A DNA stretch of 64,000 nt from Verrucomicrobiota bacterium (GCA_023391285.1 JAEWBF010000048.1:5672-69671), one strand, 5' to 3'. Shown: positions 8,111-17,206, counted from the first letter of the stretch. Translations and numbers: made by a program. The notes: generated by a model from the letters alone, not told the origin.

Positions 8111-11100
8111 TCAGTCCGCGGCGGGTGGAACGGCGTAAATTTCGACGAGCGCGACGCCTTCGGCGGAGTCTTTGCCTCTTACGAGGACGGTGTAGGCGCC
8201 GGGGTCGAGGTTGACGAGGAGGGCGGAGTCCTTGCTGCCGGCAGCGAATGGGGCCGTGCCGGTGGCGGCGAAAGCGGCGGCGAGGTCGCTCGCGTTGTTG
8301 CCAGATTCCCAATCGTCATTGGTGTGAAGCGCGGTGCCGTTGCGCACGACCTCGAGGACGGGATCGGCGAGCGGTTGGGCGACGCCTTGTGCGGCGAGGG
8401 CGGGGCCGACGGCGCGGAAGAGAACGCGTTGAGGGGCGTCGCCGGAAATCGCGACGCCGCCGATGAGGATGTTTTCGCCGGGGCGAACGCGGGCGCGGGA
8501 GGAAAGCGCGATGGGGCTGCTTTGTTCGTTGAGCGCGTAGAGCTCGGCGAGGGCGACTCCGGAGGCGCTGCCGGTGGCCGACGCGTGCAAGGTGTAGAGA
8601 CCGGGATCGAGCTCGAGCGCGAGGGCGGAGTCGGCGCTGCCGGGCGCGAGTGCGAAGGCGCCGACCTGTTGGGCGAGCGCGGGAAGTTCGTTCGCGTTGG
8701 GAGCGTTTTGCCAGCCGGCGTTGGTGGCGATTTCCGTGCCCGTGCTCGAGAAGACACGCAGCACAGGGGCGGCGAGCGGTTGATTGACGCCTTGCGCGGC
8801 GAGGGCGGGGCCGACGGCGCGGGCGAGGAAGCGTTTCTTGCCGCTGCCCTCGACGACGAAGCCGGCGATCAGGACATTTTCGCCGCCGCTGACTTCGGCG
8901 CGCGAGGCGATGGCGGCGAGACGTGCGGTGCCATCGATGTCGACGATGAACGGAATGTCGACAGCCACGCCGGCGGTGAGGATGCGCAGCGTGTAGGTGC
9001 CGATGCGAGATGCTCCGATGTTCGGGAGAGCGAGCGAACGAGAGGTGGCGCCGGGGATTTCGACGCCGTTGAAGAACCACTGGTAAGTCGCACTCGAGTA
9101 GTGGCCGTGAGCGGTTTCGAGGGTGATGCTTTTCCCGACTGATGTTTCGATGCGGGTGCCGGCGGCGGGGAAGGGTGGCGGGAGGATTTGAACGGAGGAA
9201 TCGGATGTGGGGATGACGAGGCGACTCCACGGGCTTTCGGATGCGCCGTTGTCGTATCCACGCACGCGCAAGCCCGGCACACGCGGCATGAGTGCTTCGG
9301 AGCTGACGAAGTGGGTGCCTTGGGCCACTTCGCCGTTGGTGCCGCGGGGGTCGGTGCCATCGAGGGTAAAGGCGATGCGGGTGCCGGGGCTTGGGGTTAC
9401 ACGATAATGTGTGCCGTCGTCGCGGATGATGGGCGTGGCGACGAACTGCTGGTCGATCCAGTTGGCGCGGAGGATGAGCCAGTCGCGAATGTGGGCGGTT
9501 TCGTCGGCGAAGGAGCCGAAGGCGCTGACGTTTCCGGGCCAGCGCGCGGCGTCGCGGGCGGCGGCGGCGGTGCCGATTTCATCGGTGAAGCCTTGGACGA
9601 TCGTGGCGATTTGCGAGTTGGAGAAGGTGTTGAGGCGAAGGCTTTGCCAGCGGTCGATCCACGCTTGTTTGAAGTCGGGATCGCGGGAGAGGACGCCCCA
9701 CCAGCCGGTGTTCCAGTATTCGATGGCGAGACCTTGAGAGGTGAACTTCGTGGGGTGCCAGGTATCCCAGTCGTCGTCGCGAGGATCGTAGGAATCCATG
9801 GAACGATCGAAGTCCCAGACGGGACCGGCGAAGAGTTTTTCGCCGCGGGGTTTGGTGAAATAGGTGCTGCGCCAGAACGAGTCGGTGTTTTTGAGGAAAA
9901 CGTGGATGAGGTGATGGTCGACCCAGGAGGCACGATCGATGTAGTCGAGGTAGCGGCGCGTCGCGAAGTTGTCGGCGAGGTCGGCGTAGAGCGCGTCCTC
10001 CATGTCCTGGATGTAGCCCTTGATGTAGGCCTGCTGTTCGGGGGCGAGGTCGGGGATCTTGGGTTCTTCGACCTGCATGAGGGAGCCGTCGCCCTCGGGG
10101 AGGTTGCGCGTGGTGCGCCAGGAAAGCTTTTCGGGGTCTTCGTCGTCGATCCGGAGGAAGTAGCCGCCGGTGATGGAATCGGGATCGATGTCGTCGGAAT
10201 CGATTTCCTCGACGTCGACGCGATTGGGGTCGAGTTCGAGTTTATCGGTGAGGACGTAGATGCCGTTGTAGTCGGTGGCGTCGAGGAGGCCGCCGTTGGA
10301 ATTGAGGAAGAGTTCGACGAGCTTGGTGCGCGGAGCCCAGTGGCCCATGCGGCGGAACAGGTCGTAGGCGAGAACGTTGCGGATGTAGGAGCGGTCGTAT
10401 TCGTAAGGACCGACGATGTTCCAGTCTTCGGCGGCGGTGAGGCCGAGGAGCGGGAGGACGTTGTCGGCGCCGGTGTTGTCGATCAGGTCGAACTTGAAGC
10501 TCTTCTTCGGGAAGAAGGACGAGGTGGAGCCGCGAACGGTGAATTCCATGGCGCTCACCTGTGCGGGCGTCGAGGTGAGCGTGGTGGTGCCGCTCGCGTT
10601 GGGCATGAACGTGTAGAGCCAGCCGTTGCGATCGATTTCGTCTTTCACCATCGGGCCGAAGCCGTGGTTATCGATGACGACGAGAGGGAGTTGGCTGGTG
10701 AAGGTGTCGACGCGGTTGGAGGTGGAATCGTCGATTTTGATGTATTGGGCGGAGGCGACGGGGCCGCGGCGGGTGTCGTCGGCTGAGAAGACGGCGGCGC
10801 GAAGAATGTAGGAACGATCGAGCGGAAGAGGGGCGGAGTAGATGGGGGAGGTGGCGGTGGGCTCGGGAACGGTGGCGCCGGAGGCGGACGGTTCGGCGAG
10901 CACGTAGCGGATTTTTTGGTCGGCGCCGGCACCGGAGAGAGAAACGGTGGGCGAACCGGTGAAGAGGCCGGAGGAGCGGGAGAGCGTGACGGTTTCGCTG
11001 ATGATGAGGGAATCGGCGCCGCCGTTGCGGGCACCGGGGGTGGGTGTGACGAAGAAGCCGAAGCGCGGCGTTTCACTGCCGCCGGTGGGCTGAGTGATAC

Positions 11101-11527
11101 CGTAGGATTGGTCGTCGGCGTGGGGCGGGTAGGAAGGGGCGTATTCGAAGGCGACGGTGGCGCCGTCGGGTTGGATCAGGCCCAGGTATTCGCCACCGGC
11201 GGACAGGCTCCAACTGGCGTGGAGCGGGTTAGCGGGATCGCGGCGGTTTTTCGAGGAGGCGAAAACGACGAGGTAGCCGTCGGCGGGTATGCTGACGGCG
11301 GGGAACTGCCATTTGGTTTTATTGCTGGCGGAGTCGGTGAGATACCAGCCGTCGAGGTTGAGCGGGGCGGCGTCCGGGTTGTGGATTTCGACCCAGTCGG
11401 AGAAATCGCCCTCTTCGTCGGCGAGCGTGGATTCGTTGGAGGCCATGAACTCCGTGATCACGGGGGCGGCCGACAAGGCGCAGGTGAAGGTGAAGAGGAG
11501 AGCGAAGTGGAGTCGAAGGTGACGCAT
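8111..11527 (-). CDS. Secreted CotH-family protein with lamin-tail domain and C-terminal tandem repeats (paralogue B)
   Basis: The protein is about 1138 residues from the ATG at 11527. I chose this start because it places a signal peptide (MRHLRLHFALLFTFTCALS) directly before the lamin-tail domain; the open frame continues upstream without a better start. Domains follow the order of paralogue A: lamin-tail (FMASNESTLADEEGDFSDW), chitobiase-like, CotH (AGPVWDFDRSMDSYDPRDD), chitobiase-like, an Ig-like domain (TYQWFFNGVEIPG) and two C-terminal repeats with RAVGPAL and QGV-QPL motifs. The stop lies about 90 bp upstream of paralogue A's start. Tandem duplication followed by divergence is the simplest origin. 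Secretion is predicted; the ligand or substrate is unknown. Confidence 0.8.
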   Translation of the reverse strand: MRHLRLHFALLFTFTCALSAAPVITEFMASNESTLADEEGDFSDWVEIHNPDAAPLNLDGWYLTDSASNKTKWQFPAVSIPADGYLVVFASSKNRRDPANPLHASWSLSAGGEYLGLIQPDGATVAFEYAPSYPPHADDQSYGITQPTGGSETPRFGFFVTPTPGARNGGADSLIISETVTLSRSSGLFTGSPTVSLSGAGADQKIRYVLAEPSASGATVPEPTATSPIYSAPLPLDRSYILRAAVFSADDTRRGPVASAQYIKIDDSTSNRVDTFTSQLPLVVIDNHGFGPMVKDEIDRNGWLYTFMPNASGTTTLTSTPAQVSAMEFTVRGSTSSFFPKKSFKFDLIDNTGADNVLPLLGLTAAEDWNIVGPYEYDRSYIRNVLAYDLFRRMGHWAPRTKLVELFLNSNGGLLDATDYNGIYVLTDKLELDPNRVDVEEIDSDDIDPDSITGGYFLRIDDEDPEKLSWRTTRNLPEGDGSLMQVEEPKIPDLAPEQQAYIKGYIQDMEDALYADLADNFATRRYLDYIDRASWVDHHLIHVFLKNTDSFWRSTYFTKPRGEKLFAGPVWDFDRSMDSYDPRDDDWDTWHPTKFTSQGLAIEYWNTGWWGVLSRDPDFKQAWIDRWQSLRLNTFSNSQIATIVQGFTDEIGTAAAARDAARWPGNVSAFGSFADETAHIRDWLILRANWIDQQFVATPIIRDDGTHYRVTPSPGTRIAFTLDGTDPRGTNGEVAQGTHFVSSEALMPRVPGLRVRGYDNGASESPWSRLVIPTSDSSVQILPPPFPAAGTRIETSVGKSITLETAHGHYSSATYQWFFNGVEIPGATSRSLALPNIGASRIGTYTLRILTAGVAVDIPFIVDIDGTARLAAIASRAEVSGGENVLIAGFVVEGSGKKRFLARAVGPALAAQGVNQPLAAPVLRVFSSTGTEIATNAGWQNAPNANELPALAQQVGAFALAPGSADSALALELDPGLYTLHASATGSASGVALAELYALNEQSSPIALSSRARVRPGENILIGGVAISGDAPQRVLFRAVGPALAAQGVAQPLADPVLEVVRNGTALHTNDDWESGNNASDLAAAFAATGTAPFAAGSKDSALLVNLDPGAYTVLVRGKDSAEGVALVEIYAVPPAAD

Positions 11528-11721
11528 GACGTTTATTGGGAGATCGCTGACATCTCGACCGGCGGGAGGGTTCAACCCGCCACTCGCGGGCGATAAAAAG
11601 TATTCGTTAGTGCAAGCAAAGTATTTTTTGCGTGAGAAAGGGCATTTAGGAGGGGTTATCGGCGAGATGAGCGACGGAGATAGAAGCTGGCGCCGCGCGA
11701 GGTTACGTTGCACGTTTCCGC

Positions 11722-13476
11722 ATGGAAAAACGGCGTTTTACGGAGTTGGGGCTTTCGGCGGAGATTTTGAAGGCGGTCGACAAGATGGGGTTTGAAGAAG
11801 CGTCGCCGATTCAGACCGCGGTCATTCCGGTCGCGATGACGGGGCGCGATGTGGTGGGGTTGTCGTCGACGGGTTCGGGGAAGACGGCGGCGTTTGCGAT
11901 TCCGGCGATCGAAGGTGTCGACCCCAAGACGCGCGGGGTGCAGGTGTTGGTGCTTTGTCCGACACGGGAGCTGGCGGTGCAGGTGGCGGAGGAGATGGGC
12001 AAGCTCGCGCATTTCAAACGCGGCGTGGCGGGGGTGCCGATTTATGGCGGGCAGAGTTACGAACGGCAGTTTCGCGCGCTGGCGGCGGGGGTGCAGGTGG
12101 TGATCGGCACGCCGGGGCGGGTGATGGATCACATGGAACGCGGCACGCTGAAGTTGGAGACGTTGAAGCTGGTGGTGTTGGACGAAGCGGACCGGATGTT
12201 GGACATGGGATTCCGCGAGGACATCGAGAAGATCCTCTCGACGGTGCCGGAGACGCGGCAGCTATTTTTCTTTTCGGCGACGATGCCGCGGGCGATTCAG
12301 GATCTGATCAAGCGCTACTCACGCGATCCGGAGTGGGTGAAGATCGAAGCGGTGGCGCAGAATGCGCCGCAGGTGGAGCAGGTTTATTTCGAGGTGGATC
12401 GGCGGTCGAAGATCGAAGCGCTGACGCGACTGATCGATGTGCACGATTTTCGCTATGGGATCATCTTCTGCAGCACGAAGGTGATGGTGGATGATCTGGA
12501 GGAGCATCTGCATTCGCGTGGTTATGCGACGGATCGGCTGCATGGGGATATCTCGCAGGCGCAGCGCGATCGGGTGATGCAGAAATTCAGGGAGCGGAAG
12601 TTCGAATTTTTGGTGGCAACGGATGTGGCGGCGCGCGGGCTGGACGTGGACGACCTCGAGGTGGTGTTCAATTACGACCTGCCGAACGATGCGGAGGATT
12701 ACACGCATCGCATTGGGCGGACGGGGCGTGCGGGGAAGTCGGGGCGGGCGTTCACGTTCGTGTCGGGGCAGGAGATCTACAAATTACAAAGCATGATGCG
12801 TTGGGCGAAGCTGAGCATTCGCCGGGGGAAAATCCCGTCGTTGGACGAAGTGGAGGAGGCGCGGACGAATGTATTCTTCGAGAAGATCCGTGCGACCCTG
12901 GATGCGAAGAAGTTCAAGCCGCACGACCGGATGATCGATCGGTTGTTGGATCAGGGGTATGCGAGCACGGAGATCTGCTCGGCGTTGATTCATCTGCTGC
13001 AGGGAGAGAATGCAGGGAAGCCGGCGAAGGCAGTGGAGGCGCCCGCGGCGGGGGAGAAGCCGAGGAAGGCGGCGCCGGCGTGGGCGAAGGCGGTGACGGA
13101 AAAAGCGGTGACGGATCAAGGAGAGAAGGCGGAAGGCGAGAGTCCGGACAGGCCGCCTGCGCTCCGAGAGGAGAAAGGGAAGAAATCGAAATACGAACGG
13201 CCGGCGCGAACGGGAAAGGAGCCGGGGATGTCGACGATGTTTTTGAATGTGGGGCGGAAGCAACTCGTCACGCCGGCGGACATCGTCGGAAAGATTTCGG
13301 GGGTGATGCGGATGAGTGCGGACGTGGTCGGCGCGATCGATATCCATCAGCGGCATACGCTGGTGGATGTCGCGGAAGCGGAGGCGCCGGCGATGGTGAA
13401 GAAGCTGGCGGGGGTGAAGATAAAAGGGGTGGTGCTGGCGCCGGCGTTGGCGAGCGAAGACAACGCGCCTCGCTGA
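11722..13476 (+). CDS. DEAD-box RNA helicase with DbpA/CsdA-type C-terminal RNA-binding domain
   Basis: The 584-residue protein unwinds RNA duplexes with ATP. Visible motifs are the Q motif (EASPIQ, about 26-31), Walker A SSTGSGKT (48-55), PTREL, the DEAD box in VVLDEADRMLDMGF (154-157), SAT (185-187) and HRIGRTGRAGKSG in domain 2. A low-complexity linker rich in Lys, Ala and Glu (about 430-495) precedes a final domain resembling the DbpA/DeaD RNA-binding fold (MSTMFLNVGRKQ onward). This layout suggests ribosome assembly or cold adaptation. The 194 bp upstream gap, shared with the divergent CotH gene, contains an AT-rich stretch and a GGCGGG/CCCGCC hairpin near 11561-11581. Confidence 0.92.
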   Translation: MEKRRFTELGLSAEILKAVDKMGFEEASPIQTAVIPVAMTGRDVVGLSSTGSGKTAAFAIPAIEGVDPKTRGVQVLVLCPTRELAVQVAEEMGKLAHFKRGVAGVPIYGGQSYERQFRALAAGVQVVIGTPGRVMDHMERGTLKLETLKLVVLDEADRMLDMGFREDIEKILSTVPETRQLFFFSATMPRAIQDLIKRYSRDPEWVKIEAVAQNAPQVEQVYFEVDRRSKIEALTRLIDVHDFRYGIIFCSTKVMVDDLEEHLHSRGYATDRLHGDISQAQRDRVMQKFRERKFEFLVATDVAARGLDVDDLEVVFNYDLPNDAEDYTHRIGRTGRAGKSGRAFTFVSGQEIYKLQSMMRWAKLSIRRGKIPSLDEVEEARTNVFFEKIRATLDAKKFKPHDRMIDRLLDQGYASTEICSALIHLLQGENAGKPAKAVEAPAAGEKPRKAAPAWAKAVTEKAVTDQGEKAEGESPDRPPALREEKGKKSKYERPARTGKEPGMSTMFLNVGRKQLVTPADIVGKISGVMRMSADVVGAIDIHQRHTLVDVAEAEAPAMVKKLAGVKIKGVVLAPALASEDNAPR

Positions 13477-13484
13477 GCGAGGCG
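13466..13484 (+). terminator. Hairpin carrying the helicase stop codon in its loop
   Basis: CGCCTCGC (13466-13473) and GCGAGGCG (13477-13484) pair perfectly around TGA, which is the stop codon of the helicase gene. It may mark the mRNA end or slow termination; no T tract follows. Confidence 0.55.
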
Positions 13485-13487
13485 TGA

Positions 13488-13605
13488 AGCTCCAAGGACC
13501 AAGATCCAAGCTCCAGAGAAACCCTCGAATCCAAACTTCGGATCGGTTGGGTGGGTTTTGGGAGTTGGGCGTTCTCTGGAGCTTGGATGTTGGAGCTTGG
13601 ATCTT
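13488..13605. repeat. Word-type palindrome of the AAGCTCCAAGGACCAAG family
   Basis: The left arm (13488-13520) is built from AAGCTCCAAG, GACCAAGATCC and AAGCTCCAGAGAA. The right arm (13572-13605) mirrors it with TTCTCTGGAGCTTGGA and TTGGAGCTTGGATCTT. The loop is about 50 nt. A half copy of the same family is at 60891-60922. Confidence 0.8.
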
Positions 13606-13661
13606 CTCGCGCGGAGAGCGAGCGGGGCGGCGACCTTGACAGTCGGTGAGGGAGGCGATTA

Positions 13662-14294
13662 TTGCCGTGGCCCCGTATGGAAGCGGCGCTCGATCAACCG
13701 GTGCTGGTTTTGAATCGCCTATGGCAGGCGGTGAACGTGATCGGCGCGAAACGCGCGTTTGGGTTGCTGGCGCGGGGGCATGCACAGGTGGTGCATCATC
13801 AGGACGACGATTTCCGGACGTTCGCGTTGATGGATTGGATCGATTTCTCGCGTCACAATCCCCCCTTGGCGGAGTTGGAAATGGTGCGCACGCCGAGCCG
13901 AACGATTCGGCTGCCGCGGGTGATCCTGCTCACGTTTTTCGACAAGCTGCCGTGCAAGGAGCTGAAGCTGACGCGCAACAACATCTTCGAGCGCGACAAG
14001 AACGCGTGTCAGTATTGCGCGCGGGTGTTGCCGCGCGAGCAGCTGAATCTCGATCACGTGATCCCGCGCGATTACGGTGGGAAGACGACGTGGGAGAACA
14101 TCGTTTGCTCGTGCATCAAATGTAATACGAAGAAGGCGAACCGGCTGCCGCACGAGGCGCACATGCGGTTGATCCGAAAGCCGGTGCGGCCGAAATGGCG
14201 GCCGGTGATCTCGCTCGTGCTGGGCACGCAACATCGCGAGATGTGGAAGGATTTTCTCGATCTGGCGTATTGGAATGTAGAGCTCGACGAGTGA
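13662..14294 (+). CDS. HNH endonuclease family protein
   Basis: The 210-residue protein has an HNH nuclease fold with a zinc-type scaffold. CQYC is at 116-119, the catalytic LDHVIPRDYGG at about 130-140, the conserved Asn in WENIV near 146, and CSCIKC at 149-154. The N-terminal half (VLNRLWQAVNVIGAKRAF) is common in stand-alone bacterial HNH proteins of the McrA/Cas9-like group whose role is unknown. I take the TTG at 13662 as the start because GGAGG (13651-13655) lies 6 nt upstream; an in-frame ATG at 13677 has no such site. No restriction methylase is adjacent, so a restriction role is not supported. Confidence 0.82.
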   Translation: MPWPRMEAALDQPVLVLNRLWQAVNVIGAKRAFGLLARGHAQVVHHQDDDFRTFALMDWIDFSRHNPPLAELEMVRTPSRTIRLPRVILLTFFDKLPCKELKLTRNNIFERDKNACQYCARVLPREQLNLDHVIPRDYGGKTTWENIVCSCIKCNTKKANRLPHEAHMRLIRKPVRPKWRPVISLVLGTQHREMWKDFLDLAYWNVELDE

Positions 14295-14609
14295 TCCGAG
14301 AGCTGGGCGCCGCCGCAAAAGGAGGAAATCCTGGGCGGGCAATTTAACGGGATTCTGACGTTTGTTTTGGGGCGGGCGGCGAAATCGCGCCGATCAAGAG
14401 AGTGCGTTTCGTGAAGCTGCTGGCAGCAACGCGAGGCGCGCCGCGCTCTCATGGGGTGCGGTTCAGAGAATTCCCTGTTTGGGGAATTCGGGGCCAACAG
14501 GACTGGTTCATCGCACCGGGGACGCATGTGCTCCGGTGCGATTTTTGCGTGATCGATTGGGATGCACTCGGAGTTTGCGGCTGCGGGTGCCGCCCTTCAG
14601 CGTGCGGGG
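14295..14609. other. Leader region upstream of the ACT-domain gene
   Basis: No gene is evident between the HNH stop and the probable start of the ACT protein at 14610. From 14398 to 14546 the sequence forms ordered hairpins ending in a terminator. The preceding 100 bp include an AT-richer stretch near 14341-14370 that could hold a promoter. Confidence 0.5.
14398..14546 (+). ncRNA. Candidate attenuator or structured leader RNA ending in an intrinsic terminator
   Basis: Three elements are visible. GAGAGTGCG (14398-14406) pairs with CGCGCTCTC (14442-14450) and encloses GCTGCTGGCAGC. GAATTCCC (14468-14475) pairs with GGGAATTC (14482-14489). CGCACCGG (14512-14519) pairs with CCGGTGCG (14533-14540), followed by ATTTTT, an intrinsic terminator. 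GGTGCG (14455-14460) can also pair with CGCACC (14512-14517), the left arm of the terminator, so an antiterminator is possible. It lies 63 nt before the ACT protein start. It does not fit my recollection of the glycine riboswitch consensus. It could instead be a free small RNA. Confidence 0.5.
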
Positions 14610-15134
14610 ATGCTGACGACTCTTGTGATGACGGTGATCGGCGCGGATCGGCCCGGTTTGGTGCAGTTGGTGGCGGCCTGTGTGGCGGATCACGGCGGCA
14701 ACTGGCTTGAGAGCAGAATGTGTCGTTTGGGCGGGCAGTTCGCGGGCATTCTCCGCGTGGAAGTGGAACAGGCGCGGTCGGCGGAGTTGAACCGTGCGTT
14801 GGACGAGTTGAAAGGCTCGGGGCTGCGCGTGATCGTGCACGCTGAAGAGGTGGCAGGTGTGCCGGGGCGTGGATCACTGGCGGTGCTGGACGTGGTCGGG
14901 CACGATCGGCCCGGGATTTTGCGGAGCGTGTCGAGCGTGCTGGCGTCGCACGGAATGAACGTGGAAGAGCTGGCGTCGGAGCGCGTGAGTGCGCCGATGG
15001 GTGGCGGAACCTTGTTCCAGGCGCACGCGTTGGTGCTGGTGCCGGAGGACGTGAAACTCGCGAACGTGCGCGAGGATTTGGAGAAGATTGCCGGCGACCT
15101 GATGGTGGACCTGCGGTTGCAGCCGAAGGTGTAG
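14610..15134 (+). CDS. Double ACT-domain protein, GcvR-like
   Basis: From the ATG at 14610 (preceded by GCGGGG) the protein has 174 residues; an in-frame ATG at 14562 would add 16 residues without conserved features. It contains two ACT domains. The first starts LVMTVIGADRPGLVQLV and the second LAVLDVVGHDRPGILRSV. Both have the D-RPG ligand-loop motif. Tandem ACT proteins of this size include GcvR, the accessory repressor of glycine cleavage, and related amino-acid sensors. No glycine cleavage gene is nearby, so the ligand is unproven. An attenuator-like leader directly precedes it. Confidence 0.75.
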   Translation: MLTTLVMTVIGADRPGLVQLVAACVADHGGNWLESRMCRLGGQFAGILRVEVEQARSAELNRALDELKGSGLRVIVHAEEVAGVPGRGSLAVLDVVGHDRPGILRSVSSVLASHGMNVEELASERVSAPMGGGTLFQAHALVLVPEDVKLANVREDLEKIAGDLMVDLRLQPKV

Positions 15135-15152
15135 TGGGGGCGGACGTTTATT

Positions 15153-15174
15153 AGCCCGACGCGGACGCCGGGCT
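15153..15174. terminator. Bidirectional terminator hairpin
   Basis: AGCCCG (15153-15158) pairs with CGGGCT (15169-15174), with extra CG/CG pairing inside. It sits between the convergent ACT gene and the small membrane protein gene. Confidence 0.5.
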
Positions 15175-15178
15175 CCGC

Positions 15179-15376
15179 CTAGGAAAATTTCTGACGGAGG
15201 AGGAGCCAGAGGACGGCGGCGAGGACGAGGTCGGTTGCGGCGATGAAGATTCGGATCGGGAGAATGAGTTTCGGCACCACGGTGAGCACGAGCGCGGCCA
15301 TAACGATGAGCGCGACGATGACGATGATGATGACGGCGCGTTGACGGGCGCGTTCGACGGCGGGGTCTTTGGACAT
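15179..15376 (-). CDS. Small two-helix membrane protein
   Basis: The 65-residue protein has a charged N-terminus (MSKDPAVERARQRA) and two hydrophobic segments (about 14-35 and 40-58). Its start lies 6 bp after the stop of the GAF histidine kinase on the same strand, so the two are very likely co-transcribed. I do not recognise the family. A membrane partner or accessory of the soluble kinase is an inference from position only. Confidence 0.6.
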   Translation of the reverse strand: MSKDPAVERARQRAVIIIVIVALIVMAALVLTVVPKLILPIRIFIAATDLVLAAVLWLLLRQKFS

Positions 15377-15382
15377 GGGAAA

Positions 15383-17095
15383 TTAATTGCGGGCGAGCGG
15401 GAGGCTGAGGCGGAAGGTGGTGCCGTTGGGGCCAGTGGACGTGAGCTCGATATCGCCGTGATGGCTTTGCATGATGCGCTTGGCGATGCCGAGTCCGAGA
15501 CCGGTGCCGCCGGGGCGACCGGAAAGGAAGGAGTCGAAGATACGCGGCGCGAGGTCGGGGGGGATGCCGTTGCCGGTATCGATGACGTCGATCGTGGCGA
15601 ACGGAGCGGTGCCGCGAAGTTGTTCGCCGAGAACGATCGAAAGTTCGCCGTTCGGGGACATGGCTTCGGCGGAGTTGAAGATGAGGTTGAGAAGAACCTG
15701 TTGGAGCTGACCCTTGTGGGCGTCGACCACGAGGGTGGTTTCGGGTGGTTCGTAGCGGAGGCGCAGGTGAGATTGGGCGAGCTTGGGGCGGACGAGGACG
15801 AGCGTGTCGCTGACGATGTCGGCGAGCGACCAGCGCGAATGAAGGGCGGCGGGCGCTTTGGCGAAGTTGAGAACGCGAAGGACGATGGCTTCGAGCTGGT
15901 CGATTTTTTCGTTGATGACGCGGAGGTCGGTGCGGCGCGGGTCGTTTTCGGCGAAGTCGAGACCCAAACCGCCGTAGAGCAGTTTGATGACGGTGAGAGG
16001 ATTGCGGATCTCGTGAGCGATCTCGGCAGCGAGGAGGCCGAGCGTGGTGAGTTGTTCGTTTTTGCGGAGGGTTTCCTCGCTTTGGAAAACGCGGGCGTAG
16101 AGCCGGGCGTTTTGGAGGGCGACGGCGCCGAGGCCGGCGAGCGTGGCACACGCGCGTTTTTCGTCGTCGTCGAAGCGATGGACGCGGTTCACGTAGACGG
16201 CGACGACGCCGAAGATTTCTCCTTCGTATAAAAGGGGCGTCAGGAGAACGGAATGAAGGGACGGATCGCGGGGAAGGTCGGCGAGGGCGTGAAAACCGGG
16301 GGTTTGGATATCGAGAAAATCGATCGGACGCTTGGTGCGCACGGCGGCGGCGAGGAGACAGGCCTCGACGGCGAGGTCGTGCATCGGGATGTCGGCCGGG
16401 CGGGTGGAAGCACTGTCGACCGCCACGCAGCGCACGGAGCGCCGATGCGCGTCGTGGAGAAAGAACGCGCAGAGCTGCGCCTGCATCATGTGGCGCGTGT
16501 CGCGGGTCAGCGTGGTGAAGAGCTCGTGCGTTTCGAGCTTGGCGACAAGCGACTGGCCGGTGGTGAGGAGCGTTTCGAGCTGGTGGGCTTTGGTGCGAAG
16601 ATGACGTTTGCGCCAGAGTTGAAGGACGACGCTGGCGGTTTCGGTGGCGAGACGTTCGAGGAGGAGGAGGTCGGCGGGGGTGAAGCCCTCGACGCGATCG
16701 CTCTCGAGGTCGAGCACTCCGATGACGAGATCGCCGTCGACCATGGGCGCGGCCATTTCGCAGCGCGCGGTCGGCCGGACGGCGATGTAGCGTGGTTCGT
16801 GGGCGACGTCGGGAACGAGGAGGGATTTCGCGTTGAGGACGCACCACCCGGTGATGCCGTGACCGAGTTTCAGGCCGGCCGGATCGCCGCCGGCGGGGAT
16901 ACCGAATTGGACTTCGGTTTCGAGGCGGCCCGTGCCGGGATTGAGGAGAGAGATCGATCCGGCGTCGGCGCGGAACGTGGCGATGAGTTCGTCGAGGACC
17001 TCGGAGAGGGCGACGTGCGGATCCTCGGAGCGGCTGGCGAGGGACGCGAGGCGGTAGAGCGCCGGGTATGCGCGCGGATCGTGAGAGGCGGGCAT
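15383..17095 (-). CDS. GAF-domain sensor histidine kinase
   Basis: The ATG at 17095 (MPASHDPRAYPALYRL) gives 570 residues; longer frames upstream overlap the promoter and the divergent regulator gene. No signal peptide or membrane segment is evident, so it should be cytoplasmic. A first GAF domain (about 22-160, GHGITGWCVLNAKSLLVPD) and a second (about 185-320, VLLTPLLYEGEIFGVVAVY) precede a dimerisation domain with the phospho-acceptor His in EIAHEIRNPLTVIKLL. The ATPase domain ends with DTGNGIPP and GGTGLGLGIAKRI. It is divergent from a NarL-type regulator 111 bp away, its likely partner. Confidence 0.9.
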   Translation of the reverse strand: MPASHDPRAYPALYRLASLASRSEDPHVALSEVLDELIATFRADAGSISLLNPGTGRLETEVQFGIPAGGDPAGLKLGHGITGWCVLNAKSLLVPDVAHEPRYIAVRPTARCEMAAPMVDGDLVIGVLDLESDRVEGFTPADLLLLERLATETASVVLQLWRKRHLRTKAHQLETLLTTGQSLVAKLETHELFTTLTRDTRHMMQAQLCAFFLHDAHRRSVRCVAVDSASTRPADIPMHDLAVEACLLAAAVRTKRPIDFLDIQTPGFHALADLPRDPSLHSVLLTPLLYEGEIFGVVAVYVNRVHRFDDDEKRACATLAGLGAVALQNARLYARVFQSEETLRKNEQLTTLGLLAAEIAHEIRNPLTVIKLLYGGLGLDFAENDPRRTDLRVINEKIDQLEAIVLRVLNFAKAPAALHSRWSLADIVSDTLVLVRPKLAQSHLRLRYEPPETTLVVDAHKGQLQQVLLNLIFNSAEAMSPNGELSIVLGEQLRGTAPFATIDVIDTGNGIPPDLAPRIFDSFLSGRPGGTGLGLGIAKRIMQSHHGDIELTSTGPNGTTFRLSLPLARN

Positions 17096-17206
17096 GGTGG
17101 AGCGGAGTGAAGGCGCGGCGTTTCGCGGGAACAATCCGAAAGGGAGGCGCCGAGCGGACGATTGAGTTGCACGGCAGACTTGTGCCTTGGCGGAGGGAGG
17201 ATTGCC

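Noticed and set aside
7040..9142. Long plus-strand open frame (700 codons) opposite the CotH genes
   Set aside because: It is the antisense of two well-supported secreted proteins, is very rich in Gly, Asp and Glu from the mirrored codon bias, and shows no domain.
14325..14345. GAGGAAATCCTGGGC-like stretch resembling the 5' core of RNase P RNA
   Set aside because: Only a short match is present; none of the later conserved RNase P RNA blocks follows.
14398..14546. Glycine riboswitch upstream of the GcvR-like gene
   Set aside because: The expected glycine aptamer core is absent as far as I can recall the consensus; only the terminator arrangement is supported.
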